39,841 nt of DNA from Pseudomonadota bacterium (GTDB lineage: Bacteria > Verrucomicrobiota > Verrucomicrobiia > Limisphaerales > SXTU01). The notes beneath the pieces are model-generated. The model ran no database searches, was not told the DNA's origin, and saw nothing but the letters and a program-made list of their open reading frames with translations. Numbering within the stretch: the stretch's first letter is position 1; the number at the start of each line of letters is the position of its first letter. Below are positions 1 through 8,000 of this stretch, piece after piece. The DNA lies in NCBI GenBank assembly GCA_009922615.1, contig RFVF01000044.1:1-39841 (forward strand), written 5' to 3'. The position numbers and the translations under genes are program-made.

Positions 1-270
1 GATGAGGACAGCAGCCAAACCGAACCAGAAGATCCCCGACAGCTCGCGCTGCGACAAATCCTGCTTCTGCACCACGGCCGCCGACAGGCCCAGGTCCGCA
101 AGCACCCCGACCAACCCCGTGGTCACCAGCACCATGCCGAGCAACCCGTAATCAGCCGGCGACAGCAGCCGGGCCAGCGTCACCCCAATGGTCAGGTTCA
201 TCACCTGAGTCCACGCCCGCGAACCCAGCAACCAGACGGCGCTGCGGACTGTTTTGCGCGTGAGACTCAT
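1..270 (-). CDS. Polysaccharide flippase (Wzx-like), N-terminal part only
   Basis: The first 90 codons read without a stop from an ATG at 270 to the window edge. The N-terminus is basic, followed by an amphipathic segment and then long hydrophobic stretches broken by the motif ARLLSPADYGLLGM and by VVQKQDLSQ. This is the usual start of polysaccharide-biosynthesis membrane proteins of the MATE-like flippase superfamily (Polysacc_synt/WzxC type), which move lipid-linked sugar units across the inner membrane. It is the last visible gene of the minus-strand sugar operon and starts 23 nt after the methyltransferase stop, so export of the glycan made by the upstream genes is the likely role. The C-terminal helices are outside the window, so substrate class cannot be judged. 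Confidence 0.85.
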   Translation of the reverse strand, partial: MSLTRKTVRSAVWLLGSRAWTQVMNLTIGVTLARLLSPADYGLLGMVLVTTGLVGVLADLGLSAAVVQKQDLSQRELSGIFWFGLAAVLI

Positions 271-293
271 AGCTGGTTCGCGGCCGCCTGCGG

Positions 294-1211
294 TCACCCT
301 TCTTTCCGTGCCAACAGCGCGAAACCGGAGAAGTGCGGTCCCCGGAAACTCGCAGCTTCCGGCCGGCCATCCAGCATGCTCGGAATCAGACCGTTGGCTC
401 CCACCAGCCGGCAGCCGGCAGATTCCAGGGTGCGATGAAAAATTTCTGGTATTTCATCCACCGGCCAGGCGCTGGAGAACCGCGGCTCCTTCAGATCCCG
501 ATCCGGCCCGGCCTTGTAGTAGTAGGCCCGTTCCCAACTATCGACCTGCGCCTTCTCGAACCGGCAGCATTCGGATGTGAGGTAAACCAAACCACCTGGC
601 TTCGTCACGCGCGCCATCTCCTGCAATGTCCGCACCGCCCGGCGCTTTTGCTCCGGATAAGGGACATAGCGCAAATCCGGCAGGTTCGTGTCCAGATGCT
701 CGATAACGGAAAACGACGTGACCACATCGAAGGAGTTGTCCGGCATGGGCAAGTCCAGCATGTTCCCGAAGGCCACCGCCAGCTCGGGCGACCGGCGCTG
801 CACCAAGCGGTTGATCCGGTCGAACAATCCCTCTGGCGGCCGCTCGACTTGGTCCGGATATTCAAACGCAGTGACCTGCGCGCCCTTGGCCGCCAGCCAA
901 CGTGGCAGCGAGCTGCGGCCGGACCCGATGTCCAGCACCGTCAGGCCGCTCCAATCCTTCACGTAGTTGGCCAGCCCGCCATACTCGAACACGATCTGCC
1001 CCCGCAAATGAGGCGCATTGAGCGTGTGATAGAGGTAGAGGTCGAACGTCTCGATCTCTGCTTTCTCCCGTTCCAAGTAGGCAAGATTGCCTTGCAAGTG
1101 AAGGCTGTTCCACGCTGGCATTTCCCGCCGTGGCGGAAGCCCGCCACAGGCAACACGAACACGAGCGAGGAAAAGGCCAGCCAGTTCTTTAAAGCGATCT
1201 AATCGGGTCAT
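294..1211 (-). CDS. Class I SAM-dependent methyltransferase
   Basis: This 305-aa protein carries a glycine-rich SAM-binding motif VLDIGSGRS at about residues 92-100 and an acidic strand end (TAFEYPDQ) after it. The post-motif sequence FDVVTSFSVIEHLD is typical of Rossmann-fold methyltransferases, followed by a KPGGLVYLT strand like that in the Methyltransf_11/25 group. The N-terminal 80 residues have no clear match. It lies 65 nt downstream of the DegT aminotransferase and just before the flippase, so methylation of a sugar or its nucleotide-linked precursor is the most likely job. The acceptor cannot be told from sequence. The ATG at 1211 is preferred because the conserved fold begins well inside it. 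Confidence 0.85.
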   Translation of the reverse strand: MTRLDRFKELAGLFLARVRVACGGLPPRREMPAWNSLHLQGNLAYLEREKAEIETFDLYLYHTLNAPHLRGQIVFEYGGLANYVKDWSGLTVLDIGSGRSSLPRWLAAKGAQVTAFEYPDQVERPPEGLFDRINRLVQRRSPELAVAFGNMLDLPMPDNSFDVVTSFSVIEHLDTNLPDLRYVPYPEQKRRAVRTLQEMARVTKPGGLVYLTSECCRFEKAQVDSWERAYYYKAGPDRDLKEPRFSSAWPVDEIPEIFHRTLESAGCRLVGANGLIPSMLDGRPEAASFRGPHFSGFALLARKEG

Positions 1212-1276
1212 GATGATTTACGTAGTTCGGTTGGATGGGGACGACTGCAATCGTGTTTGAGAGGAAAATCCGGCGC

Positions 1277-2473
1277 TCACGCCCCCCCTCGCCGGGGTAA
1301 GAAGCCTGGCAAGCGGTGGAGAATCTGCCGCACGGTCCGAACGACCCGTTCGACATTCTCCTCCGTCAGCTTCGCCGACAGCGGCAGACTCGCCGTCTGC
1401 CGGCCGATCCGCATCGCGTGCGGATAATCCTCGGGCCGCCAGCCAAACCGCGTCTGATACACGGGGTGTTCGGGCAGGCTCAGATAGTGCACGCCCACGC
1501 CCAACTTCGCGTGCGTCATCGCCTCGAGGAACTGGTCGCGGCTCAGGCCGCAGCGCGCCGCATCAATCAGCGGAGTGAACAGGTGAAACGCGTGCCGCGT
1601 GCTCGGCTCCACGGGCGCCGGCAGCGTGAGGGGCAGGTCCGCGAATGCTTCGAGGTAGCGCGCCCAAATGCGCGCGCGGCGCTCCCAGTTGCGCGGCAGG
1701 CTCCGCAGTTGGTGGATCCCCAACGCAGCCTGCAAATCCATCATGTTGTATTTGAAACCGGTTTCCACGACGGAGTAGTGCTTGTAGCCGTCGTCGCCGA
1801 ACCGCTTCCATGCGTCCTTGCTCATGCCGTGGAGCGCGAGCCGCTTGACCTTGGCGATGTCCTCCTCGCGTTTGGCGGCGACCATGCCGCCTTCGCCGGT
1901 GGTCATGTTCTTGGTCGCGTAAAAGCTGAAGCAACTGAAGTCGCCCCACTGGCCCGCGCCGACACCGTGCCGCTCAGTCTCGATTGCGTGCGCGCAGTCC
2001 TCGATCACTTTCAATCCGTGCTTCGCCGCCAAGGCCATAAGCGCCTCCATGTCGCAGGCGCGGCCCGCGAAATGCACCGGCACGATCGCCCGGGTGCGTG
2101 GCGTGATCTGCTCGGCCACGCGGGCCGGGTCCAGGTTCATCGTCACCGGGTTCACGTCGGCCAGCACTGGCGTGGCCCCGGCGTGGATAATGGCGTTGAC
2201 CGTCGCACAAAACGTCAACGGCGTGGTGATCACTTCATCGCCCGGCTCCAACCCGGCGGCGAGCAGGCTCAGGTGCAACGCTGCCGTGCAGGAATTCACC
2301 GCCGCGACGTGCGGGAGTTTTTTGTCCACCGCAAAATCGCGCTCGAACTGCGCCACGCGCGGCCCGGTGCCGATCCAACCAGAGCGCAGGCAGGCAACCA
2401 CTTCGGCGATTTCCTCTTCGCCGATCACCGGCGCGCCAAAGACGAGAAATTCCTGATCCGAACTATTGCTCAT
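1277..2473 (-). CDS. DegT/DnrJ/EryC1/StrS-family sugar aminotransferase
   Basis: The 398-aa length is normal for PLP-dependent aminotransferases acting on nucleotide-linked keto-sugars. Visible motifs are GWIGTGPRV near residue 33, NSCTAALHLSL near 60, IEDCAHAI with Asp159 (expected to contact the PLP ring nitrogen), and FSFYATKNMTTGEGGM with Lys188 as the Schiff-base lysine. The family makes 3- or 4-amino-deoxy sugars. Because rfbA and rfbB upstream supply dTDP-4-keto-6-deoxyglucose and no rmlC or rmlD is seen, amination of that intermediate (or an isomer) is a reasonable inference. Regiochemistry is not readable. The gene starts 5 nt after the GT9 stop. Confidence 0.92.
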   Translation of the reverse strand: MSNSSDQEFLVFGAPVIGEEEIAEVVACLRSGWIGTGPRVAQFERDFAVDKKLPHVAAVNSCTAALHLSLLAAGLEPGDEVITTPLTFCATVNAIIHAGATPVLADVNPVTMNLDPARVAEQITPRTRAIVPVHFAGRACDMEALMALAAKHGLKVIEDCAHAIETERHGVGAGQWGDFSCFSFYATKNMTTGEGGMVAAKREEDIAKVKRLALHGMSKDAWKRFGDDGYKHYSVVETGFKYNMMDLQAALGIHQLRSLPRNWERRARIWARYLEAFADLPLTLPAPVEPSTRHAFHLFTPLIDAARCGLSRDQFLEAMTHAKLGVGVHYLSLPEHPVYQTRFGWRPEDYPHAMRIGRQTASLPLSAKLTEENVERVVRTVRQILHRLPGFLPRRGGA

Positions 2474-2478
2474 GGGAG

Positions 2479-3594
2479 TTAATTACGTCGCACTTCCGCC
2501 AACCGTTCCCGGCACGCGGCCAGCACGGCGGCCGGGGTGATCCGTTGCAGGCACTCGTTGCCGTGCGTGCGGCATTCGAGCAATGCGCAACCTTCGCACG
2601 CCACGGTTTCGCGCAGCACTGTCTGCGGCACGCCGTAGGGGAACCACATGCCGGGCCACTCGCGCGCGGAGAAGAGCGCGACGCACGGTGTGCCCGCAGC
2701 GGCGGCCAGGTGCATCGTGCCGGTGTCGTTGCCGAGGTAGAGCGCGCAGCGCCGCAGCGCCGCGACGGAGCCGCGCAGGTTGAGCGCGCCCGCCGCGTTG
2801 TAGCCGCGCCCCGCTGCGGTCAGCAGGCGTTCGCCCACCGCGCGGTCTTCGGGGCCGCCGAAGATCACCGGCCAAACATCGTGCGTTGTGACGAGTTCTT
2901 TCACGACGGCTTGAAAACGTTCTTCCGGCCAGCGTTTCGCGGACATTTTGCTGCCGGGACCGACGCCGAGCCAGCGGCGCCCGCCATCGCCCGGCAAGTC
3001 ACGGAGCCACGCATTGACTTGCTGCGCTTCGCTTGCGCCGAGGCCTAGGTCGAGTGAGCCAGTGCCGGGCGCGGGCACGGGCAAGCCGTCCGCCGCAAGC
3101 CGCGCGAGGAGCAAGTCAGATTCAGCGGGCGTGGCTCCGAGCGGCTCGCCGGGGCGCTTGACTGGCAGCGGGGTGAAGCCGTGCAGGCCGAAAAACTTTT
3201 TGATCCCCGCAGCGGCGAAGAACTTCCGGTCCCGCTCCACTTCTGCCGGTCGCCGTGTGCTCGGAGCGAGATAAGCGAGCGTGTCGAAGCCCGCTGCGCG
3301 CAGGCGGGCAAGCAGGCCGAGCATCCGCACCGGGCGCAGCAACCGTCCGCGTGGCGAAGGGTCCACAACGTAGGCGAAGAACTCGTCCACCACGCCGGAG
3401 CCGCGCAACAAATCGGACGCGAGAACGAAGCGTTTGTCGGGATGCTGGTCACAGAGGAGTGTCAGGCGCGCGTGGGGAAATTGCCGGCGTAACACCCACA
3501 ACGCAGGCAGCGCCACGACCGTGTCACCGAGTTGCCCGATGCGGAAGACAAGCACACGCAACGGTGCGGCGGAAGCGGTCGGAGCCAAGGCCAT
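2479..3594 (-). CDS. Glycosyltransferase family 9 (heptosyltransferase-like)
   Basis: This 371-aa GT-B protein opens with VLVFRIGQLGDTVVALPALW, the family 9 nucleotide-sugar transferase signature. It continues with LTLLCD, VGPGSKMSAKRWPEERF (the start of the second Rossmann half) and NDTGTMHLAAAAGTPCVALF (the donor-binding GTxH-type loop). The C-terminal part has a cysteine-rich stretch (CEGC, CRTHGNEC). Family 9 enzymes add heptose or other sugars to lipopolysaccharide core from ADP-heptose-like donors. Here the partner genes make dTDP sugars, so the donor may differ. Its stop is 5 nt before the DegT start, and its ATG is 1 nt past the rfbB stop. It acts at the cytoplasmic face of the inner membrane. 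Confidence 0.9.
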   Translation of the reverse strand: MALAPTASAAPLRVLVFRIGQLGDTVVALPALWVLRRQFPHARLTLLCDQHPDKRFVLASDLLRGSGVVDEFFAYVVDPSPRGRLLRPVRMLGLLARLRAAGFDTLAYLAPSTRRPAEVERDRKFFAAAGIKKFFGLHGFTPLPVKRPGEPLGATPAESDLLLARLAADGLPVPAPGTGSLDLGLGASEAQQVNAWLRDLPGDGGRRWLGVGPGSKMSAKRWPEERFQAVVKELVTTHDVWPVIFGGPEDRAVGERLLTAAGRGYNAAGALNLRGSVAALRRCALYLGNDTGTMHLAAAAGTPCVALFSAREWPGMWFPYGVPQTVLRETVACEGCALLECRTHGNECLQRITPAAVLAACRERLAEVRRN

Positions 3595-3595
3595 T

Positions 3596-4612
3596 TCACG
3601 GACGCACGCCGGCCTGCGCGAGATACCACTTCACCGTTTTGCGGATGCCGGTCTCGAAAGTGTGCGCGGGCCGCCAGCCGAGTTCGCGCTCGATCTTGCC
3701 CGCGTCAATCGCGTAGCGGCGGTCGTGGCCGGGCCGGTCTTTCACGAACGCGATGAGCCGGCGCGAGCCGCCGCCAAGCTGCGGCGCGAGTTCATCCACT
3801 AGGTCGCAGATGAGTTCCACGATGTGGAGGTTGGCCCATTCGTTGTGCCCACCGATGCAGTATGTTTCACCGGTGCGGCCACGCAGCAGGGCTTGCCAGA
3901 GCGCCTGCGCGTGGTCCGTCACGTAGAGCCAGTCGCGCACGTTCAAGCCATCGCCGTAAACGGGAATGGGCTGGCGCGTGGCGACTTTGTGAATCACGAC
4001 GGGGATCAACTTCTCGGGGAACTGGCGCGGGCCGTAGTTGTTCGAGCAATTGGTCGTGACCGTGTCCAGGCCGTAGGTGTGCTGGTAGGCGCGCACAAGC
4101 AGGTCGCTCGCGGCCTTGCTCGCGGAGTAGGGCGAGTTCGGCGCGTAGGGCGTGGTCTCGGTGAAGTGGCCGGTCGCGCCGAGGCTGCCGAAGACTTCGT
4201 CGGTGCTGACGTGGAGGAAGCGCGGGGGCAATTGCGAATGGCGAGTGGCGAATGACGAATCGAGCCAAGTCGCGCGGCAGGCTTCGAGCAAGTTGAACGT
4301 GCCGACGATGTTGGTCTGGATGAAATCGCCGGGACCTGCGATCGAGCGGTCCACGTGCGACTCCGCCGCGAGGTGCAGCACGTGTGTGATGGCGTGCTCG
4401 CGCACGACGCGGAGCACAGTGGCCTTGTCGCGCAGGTCCACGCGCTCGAAGTGATACTTCGGATGCGCGGCAGCGGTCGCGACGTTTTCCAGCCGCCCGG
4501 CGTAGGTGAGGCAGTCGAGGTTGACGACGCGCGCGACCTCGGGCTGCGCCAGCACGCGGTCCAACACGTGGGAGCCGATGAAACCGCAGCCGCCGGTGAG
4601 CAGGACGTTCAT
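3596..4612 (-). CDS. rfbB: dTDP-glucose 4,6-dehydratase
   Basis: RfbB/RmlB converts dTDP-glucose to dTDP-4-keto-6-deoxyglucose. The 338-aa extended-SDR protein has the NAD-binding motif GGCGFIGS (residues 7-14), LDCLTYAG, LAAESHVDRS, the catalytic STDEVFG with Thr137-Asp138-Glu139, and the YxxxK pair Tyr162/Lys166. The sequence NNYGPRQFPEKLIP follows, as in true RmlB. The ATG overlaps the rfbA stop by 4 bp, which indicates translational coupling. One oddity is residues 117-130, a loop just before the catalytic strand, which are encoded by a run of four 7-bp units (see the repeat at 4234-4261). The frame is kept and all key residues are present, so activity is expected. Confidence 0.96.
   Translation of the reverse strand: MNVLLTGGCGFIGSHVLDRVLAQPEVARVVNLDCLTYAGRLENVATAAAHPKYHFERVDLRDKATVLRVVREHAITHVLHLAAESHVDRSIAGPGDFIQTNIVGTFNLLEACRATWLDSSFATRHSQLPPRFLHVSTDEVFGSLGATGHFTETTPYAPNSPYSASKAASDLLVRAYQHTYGLDTVTTNCSNNYGPRQFPEKLIPVVIHKVATRQPIPVYGDGLNVRDWLYVTDHAQALWQALLRGRTGETYCIGGHNEWANLHIVELICDLVDELAPQLGGGSRRLIAFVKDRPGHDRRYAIDAGKIERELGWRPAHTFETGIRKTVKWYLAQAGVRP
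4234..4261. repeat. Single-arm heptad repeat inside rfbB
   Basis: Four consecutive 7-bp units can be read directly: GCGAATG, GCGAGTG, GCGAATG, ACGAATC. They lie in frame within rfbB and encode part of the loop FATRHSQL ahead of the catalytic STDE strand. No complementary arm is visible nearby, so this is a half element compared with the palindromes at 15861, 16946, 34765 and 36022. Confidence 0.85.
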
Positions 4613-5496
4613 GCTTGTTCGAGGCCGACGCGCCGAATCTCGGCGGCGACGCTCAGAAGGTAATCGCGGTATTCGCAGTTGGGCATCTTCGCCACGAGTG
4701 CGTCGAACGCGGGGAGTTGCAGGAAGCCCCGGCGCAACGCGGCTTCCTCAGGGCAGCCGATCTTCACGCCCTGTCGTTTCTCAATGGTCTGCACGTAGCT
4801 TGATGCCTCGTGCAGGCTAGTGCTCGTGCCCGCATCCAGCCACGCGAAGCCGCGACTGAGACGGATCACCTGCAACTGTCCGACCGCGAGATAAGTCTTG
4901 TTGAGATCGGTGATCTCGAGCTCGCCGCGCGCGGATGGACGCAGCGCGCGGGTGCGTGCGACGACGTGTTCATCGTAGAGATAAACACCCGGCACAGCGT
5001 AATTGCTCTTGGGCTGCGCGGGCTTTTCCTCCAGCGAAATCGCCCGGCCCGCCGCATCGAACTCCACCACGCCGTAGCGTTGCGGGTCATGCACATGATA
5101 CGCGAAGACCGTCGCGCCGCCGTGAAATTCCGCCACCGCGCGCGGAAAGGCATCACCGCCGGAGAATATGTTGTCGCCGAGGATCAACGCGACGCGCTCG
5201 CCCGCGATGAAACTCTCCGCGATCAGGAAGGCCTGCGCGATCCCCTCGGGATTGGCCTGTTCGCGATACTCAATGCTCACGCCCCACGCCGAGCCGTCGC
5301 CGAGCAATTGGCGAAAACGTGGCAGATCGTGCGGAGTGGAGATCAGGCAGATCTCCCGGATGTTGCTGGCGAGCAGGACGGTCAACGGATAGTAGACCAT
5401 CGGCTTGTCATAGACCGGCTGGAGTTGCTTGCTGGCCACCAGCGTCAATGGATACAACCGCGAGCCAGCGCCGCCGGCGAGGATGATGCCTTTCAT
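4609..5496 (-). CDS. rfbA: Glucose-1-phosphate thymidylyltransferase
   Basis: RfbA/RmlA makes dTDP-glucose from dTTP and glucose-1-phosphate, the first step of the dTDP-sugar pathway. The 295-aa protein has the nucleotidyltransferase signature LAGGAGSRLYPLT at residues 6-18, KPMVYYPL at 31-38, LGDNIFSG with the metal-binding Asp108, the sugar-contact motif LEEKP at 155-159, and LDAGT further on. The reading frame extends to 5661, but the start at 5496 matches the family N-terminus (MKGIILAGG). It also gives a 4-bp ATGA overlap with the carbamoyltransferase stop. The stop in turn overlaps the rfbB start by 4 bp. Confidence 0.96.
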   Translation of the reverse strand: MKGIILAGGAGSRLYPLTLVASKQLQPVYDKPMVYYPLTVLLASNIREICLISTPHDLPRFRQLLGDGSAWGVSIEYREQANPEGIAQAFLIAESFIAGERVALILGDNIFSGGDAFPRAVAEFHGGATVFAYHVHDPQRYGVVEFDAAGRAISLEEKPAQPKSNYAVPGVYLYDEHVVARTRALRPSARGELEITDLNKTYLAVGQLQVIRLSRGFAWLDAGTSTSLHEASSYVQTIEKRQGVKIGCPEEAALRRGFLQLPAFDALVAKMPNCEYRDYLLSVAAEIRRVGLEQA

Positions 5497-7253
5497 GCTT
5501 CTGAACCTTTGCGAACCACAACCCAATCGTTGATCACCAGCACGTCCATCTTTGTGCGAAGGAAGCAATCCAGCGCCTCCTCGGGCCGGCAGACGACGGG
5601 TTCGTTTTCGTTGAACGACGTGTTGAGCACCATCGGCACGCCGGTGAGCGCGCGGTAGCATTCAATCAGCCGGTGGTAGCGCGGGTTTGTCTCGCGATGC
5701 ACGGTCTGCAGCCGGCCCGAACCATCCACGTGTGTGGTGGCGGGGATTTGGGCGCGCTTCTCGGGGCGCACTTGGAAAACCTCCATCATGAATGGCACGT
5801 CGTCTTCCTGCTCGAACCACTCGACCACATGCTCACGCAACACACTCGGCGCAAACGGCCGGAAACTTTCGCGGCGTTTGATCTTGAGGTTGAGAATGTC
5901 CTTCATGTCCGCGCGGCGCGGGTCGCCGAGGATCGAGCGGTTGCCCAGTGCGCGCGGACCCCATTCCATGCGGCCTTGGAACCAGCCGATCACCTTGCCT
6001 TCGGTGATGGCCTGCGCGGTGCGGCGGCAGAGTTCGGCTTCGTCGGAATGTTTCTCGACCGTGCATTTTTCGGCTGCGATGTCCGCCGCGCGGCTTTCGA
6101 GCAAGGCCTTGATCTCCGCGTCCGTCGCGCCCGGGCCCCAGTAGCCGTGGCTCATGTGTGGGCGCGTCTTGACTTCGCCGAGCTGGTTGGCGACGACAAA
6201 CGCGGAGCCGATCGCGCCGCCGGCGTCGCCCGCCGCTGCCGGGAGATACATGCGCCGGAAGGGCGACTGGAGGTAAACCTTGCCGTTGGCGACGGAGTTC
6301 ATCGCGCAGCCGCCCGCGAGCGCGAGGTTCGGACACTGATATTTCGCGTGCAGTGCCTGTAGCAGCGCGAAGAACGCTTCCTCATACATCGCCTGCGCGG
6401 ACCGGGCCAAATCCTTGTGGCGCTGTTCGAGCGGCTCGCCTTTTTGCCGCGCGGGGCCGAGCAGTTGTTCCAGCTCCGGGCTGAAGACCGCGCCGATCTC
6501 CGGCGCGCAGTTGTCCCACGTGTAATGCACGTTCTCGCGGTGGTGCCGGAAATAGTCGAGGCCGAGTCGAAACGTGCCATTGCTCTGCACCCGCACGAGC
6601 TGGCGCATTTGCGCGATATACTTCGGCTCGCCGTAGGGCGCGAGGCCCATGACCTTGTATTCGTCACCGTAGTGCGGGAAGCCGATGTGCTGTGTGATGG
6701 CCGTGTAAAACAGCCCGAGCGAATGCGGAAAATACACGCGCCCATCCATCGTGATCTCCCCGCCGCGACCCAAGCCCCACGCCGAGCTGGCAAAGTCACC
6801 GAAGCCATCCACCGAGAGACAGACCGCTTCGTCGAAGTTCCCGACGTGAAACGCCGAGGCCAGATGCGCGAGGTGATGTTCCACATGATGCACCTGCGCG
6901 CGCAGCGTTTCGCCGGGCAGAGCTGCGCGCACGGAATCAGCAAACGAGCCCGCGCGCCGGATGTTCCGCAGCCGGTTGAGGATCAGCTTGGGGCTCGGCA
7001 ACCGGCGCAACGTGTAGGCGATGCGGCGGAAATTGTTCACGCCCGGATCGCGGTTGATCGCCACGTGTGCCACGTCGGCGAGTGTCACGCCGCCTTCTCG
7101 CAGCACATAGCGAATCGCCTCGGAGGGCATGCCTGACCAGTGCTTCACCCGGCGAAAACGCTCTTCCTCCGCGCAGGCGACGAGGCGGCCGTCCTGCACC
7201 AGACAGGCGGCGGAGTCGCCGTGAAACGCGTTCAATCCGAGAATTACCGCCAT
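5493..7253 (-). CDS. Carbamoyltransferase (NodU/CmcH family)
   Basis: The 586-aa protein matches the two-domain O-carbamoyltransferase family, which moves a carbamoyl group from carbamoyl phosphate to a hydroxyl through an ATP-dependent carbamoyladenylate. Visible motifs are LGLNAFHGDSAACL at residues 5-18, EEERFRRVKH near 29, VEHHLAHL at 124-131 (metal-binding His cluster) and VDGFGD at 148-153. GGCAMNS and the C-terminal-domain block NRSILGDPR are also present. The frame stays open to 7334, but residues before the Met at 7253 look unlike the family and cover a perfect hairpin (7296-7317), so 7253 is chosen. It heads the sugar operon, which points to a carbamoylated sugar in the surface glycan. 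The acceptor is unknown. Confidence 0.92.
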   Translation of the reverse strand: MAVILGLNAFHGDSAACLVQDGRLVACAEEERFRRVKHWSGMPSEAIRYVLREGGVTLADVAHVAINRDPGVNNFRRIAYTLRRLPSPKLILNRLRNIRRAGSFADSVRAALPGETLRAQVHHVEHHLAHLASAFHVGNFDEAVCLSVDGFGDFASSAWGLGRGGEITMDGRVYFPHSLGLFYTAITQHIGFPHYGDEYKVMGLAPYGEPKYIAQMRQLVRVQSNGTFRLGLDYFRHHRENVHYTWDNCAPEIGAVFSPELEQLLGPARQKGEPLEQRHKDLARSAQAMYEEAFFALLQALHAKYQCPNLALAGGCAMNSVANGKVYLQSPFRRMYLPAAAGDAGGAIGSAFVVANQLGEVKTRPHMSHGYWGPGATDAEIKALLESRAADIAAEKCTVEKHSDEAELCRRTAQAITEGKVIGWFQGRMEWGPRALGNRSILGDPRRADMKDILNLKIKRRESFRPFAPSVLREHVVEWFEQEDDVPFMMEVFQVRPEKRAQIPATTHVDGSGRLQTVHRETNPRYHRLIECYRALTGVPMVLNTSFNENEPVVCRPEEALDCFLRTKMDVLVINDWVVVRKGSEA

Positions 7254-7295
7254 ACCGGTCGCTTCCCGTTCAAACCAAGCTGCCGCCCTTGGTCG

Positions 7296-7317
7296 CGGAC
7301 CGGCATACTCCGGTCCG
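7296..7317. promoter_or_regulatory. Perfect inverted repeat in the leader of the polysaccharide operon
   Basis: The 8-bp arms CGGACCGG and CCGGTCCG flank a 6-bp spacer, 43 bp upstream of the carbamoyltransferase start. The arms are perfect, and the outer GGT/ACC can also pair around a small bulge. It could be an operator or a leader hairpin. There is no T-run, so a terminator is less likely. Function is inferred only from position. Confidence 0.4.
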
Positions 7318-7374
7318 ACCACGTTGGCGGTCATTTAATTGTCTGTTTCGCGACACCTAGTCGGAAACCGTGCC

Positions 7375-7392
7375 CGCCCGGTGGGCCGGGCG
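7375..7392 (-). terminator. Possible hairpin terminator after the GbsR-like gene
   Basis: A 7-bp perfect stem (CGCCCGG/CCGGGCG) with a 4-nt loop begins 5 nt after the stop codon of the regulator gene on the minus strand. It has no T-run, so strong intrinsic termination is unlikely. It may only slow polymerase or stabilise the transcript end. Confidence 0.3.
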
Positions 7393-7397
7393 CGCGC

Positions 7398-7955
7398 TTA
7401 TTTGCCTAGAAAGCGAATGAGTAATGGCAGCACGCTGGCCGCGCGGTCGTGCCACGATTCGAGCTGTTTCACCCGCTGGGTCACGTGCTCCCGTTGCGCG
7501 GCCGGCACACTCGCCGCCAGCCGTTTGAGCCGCGCCAGCCGGTCGCTGCCGCTGCTGAGGTGGGGCTCGATCTGTTCCTTCAAGAAACCGGTGGCCAAAG
7601 TGCGAAGGCCGGTTTCCGCCTGATAGCGGTCGCACCGCGAAGCGTTTTCTTCGGCGAGCCGGACGGCTCCGGTGGAACGAAGAAACTTCAAGCCTTGGCT
7701 GGCGGAACCTTTGCTGATGTCCAACCGCCGGGTGATTTCATCCAAGCTCAGGGGAAAGGCCGAAATGTAGAGCAGCCCATAGATCTGGCCGATCGATTTG
7801 GGCAACCCAACCACCTGGGCCAAGCCCACGAAAAGTTCGACCGCCTCAACATCCAACGACGAAAGGCCAGCCAACGGAGGGGCGCTGGGCGGACGGGACG
7901 ACGGGCGGTCAGCGAGGTGGAGTGCCATCAACAATTGACCGGCATCCAAGCACAT
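7398..7955 (-). CDS. GbsR/MarR-type winged-helix transcriptional regulator
   Basis: The 185-aa protein has the arrangement of GbsR-like MarR-family regulators. A helix (LFVGLAQVVGLPKSIGQIYGLL) leads into a winged helix with recognition part LSLDEITRRLDISKGSASQGLKFL (about residues 70-95) and wing GAVRLAEENAS, then a helical dimerisation tail. GbsR family members repress transport or polysaccharide genes, but the ligand here is unknown. It sits between lptD and the polysaccharide operon on the same strand. An 18-bp inverted repeat lies 11 bp upstream of the ATG and may be its own operator. The first 30 residues are weakly conserved, so the start could be slightly downstream (Met at 7928). Confidence 0.8.
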   Translation of the reverse strand: MCLDAGQLLMALHLADRPSSRPPSAPPLAGLSSLDVEAVELFVGLAQVVGLPKSIGQIYGLLYISAFPLSLDEITRRLDISKGSASQGLKFLRSTGAVRLAEENASRCDRYQAETGLRTLATGFLKEQIEPHLSSGSDRLARLKRLAASVPAAQREHVTQRVKQLESWHDRAASVLPLLIRFLGK

Positions 7956-7966
7956 CCGCCACGCAT

Positions 7967-7984
7967 GTTCAATATTTTTTGAAC
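7967..7984. promoter_or_regulatory. Palindromic operator candidate GTTCAA-N6-TTGAAC
   Basis: Perfect 6-bp arms surround an A/T-only 6-bp centre in an otherwise G+C-rich stretch. The site is 11 bp upstream of the start codon of the GbsR-like gene and just past the lptD stop. Its size and symmetry fit a dimeric MarR/GbsR-type binding site. Autoregulation is inferred from position, not shown. Confidence 0.5.
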
Positions 7985-8000
7985 AAATGATTCAGACAAC

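Noticed and set aside
5497..5661. Upstream extension of rfbA
   Set aside because: The extra 55 residues are basic and unconserved and lie inside the carbamoyltransferase gene; the family N-terminus begins at 5496.
7254..7334. Upstream extension of the carbamoyltransferase
   Set aside because: The 27 residues do not resemble the family and span a perfect inverted repeat; the Met at 7253 fits the conserved start.
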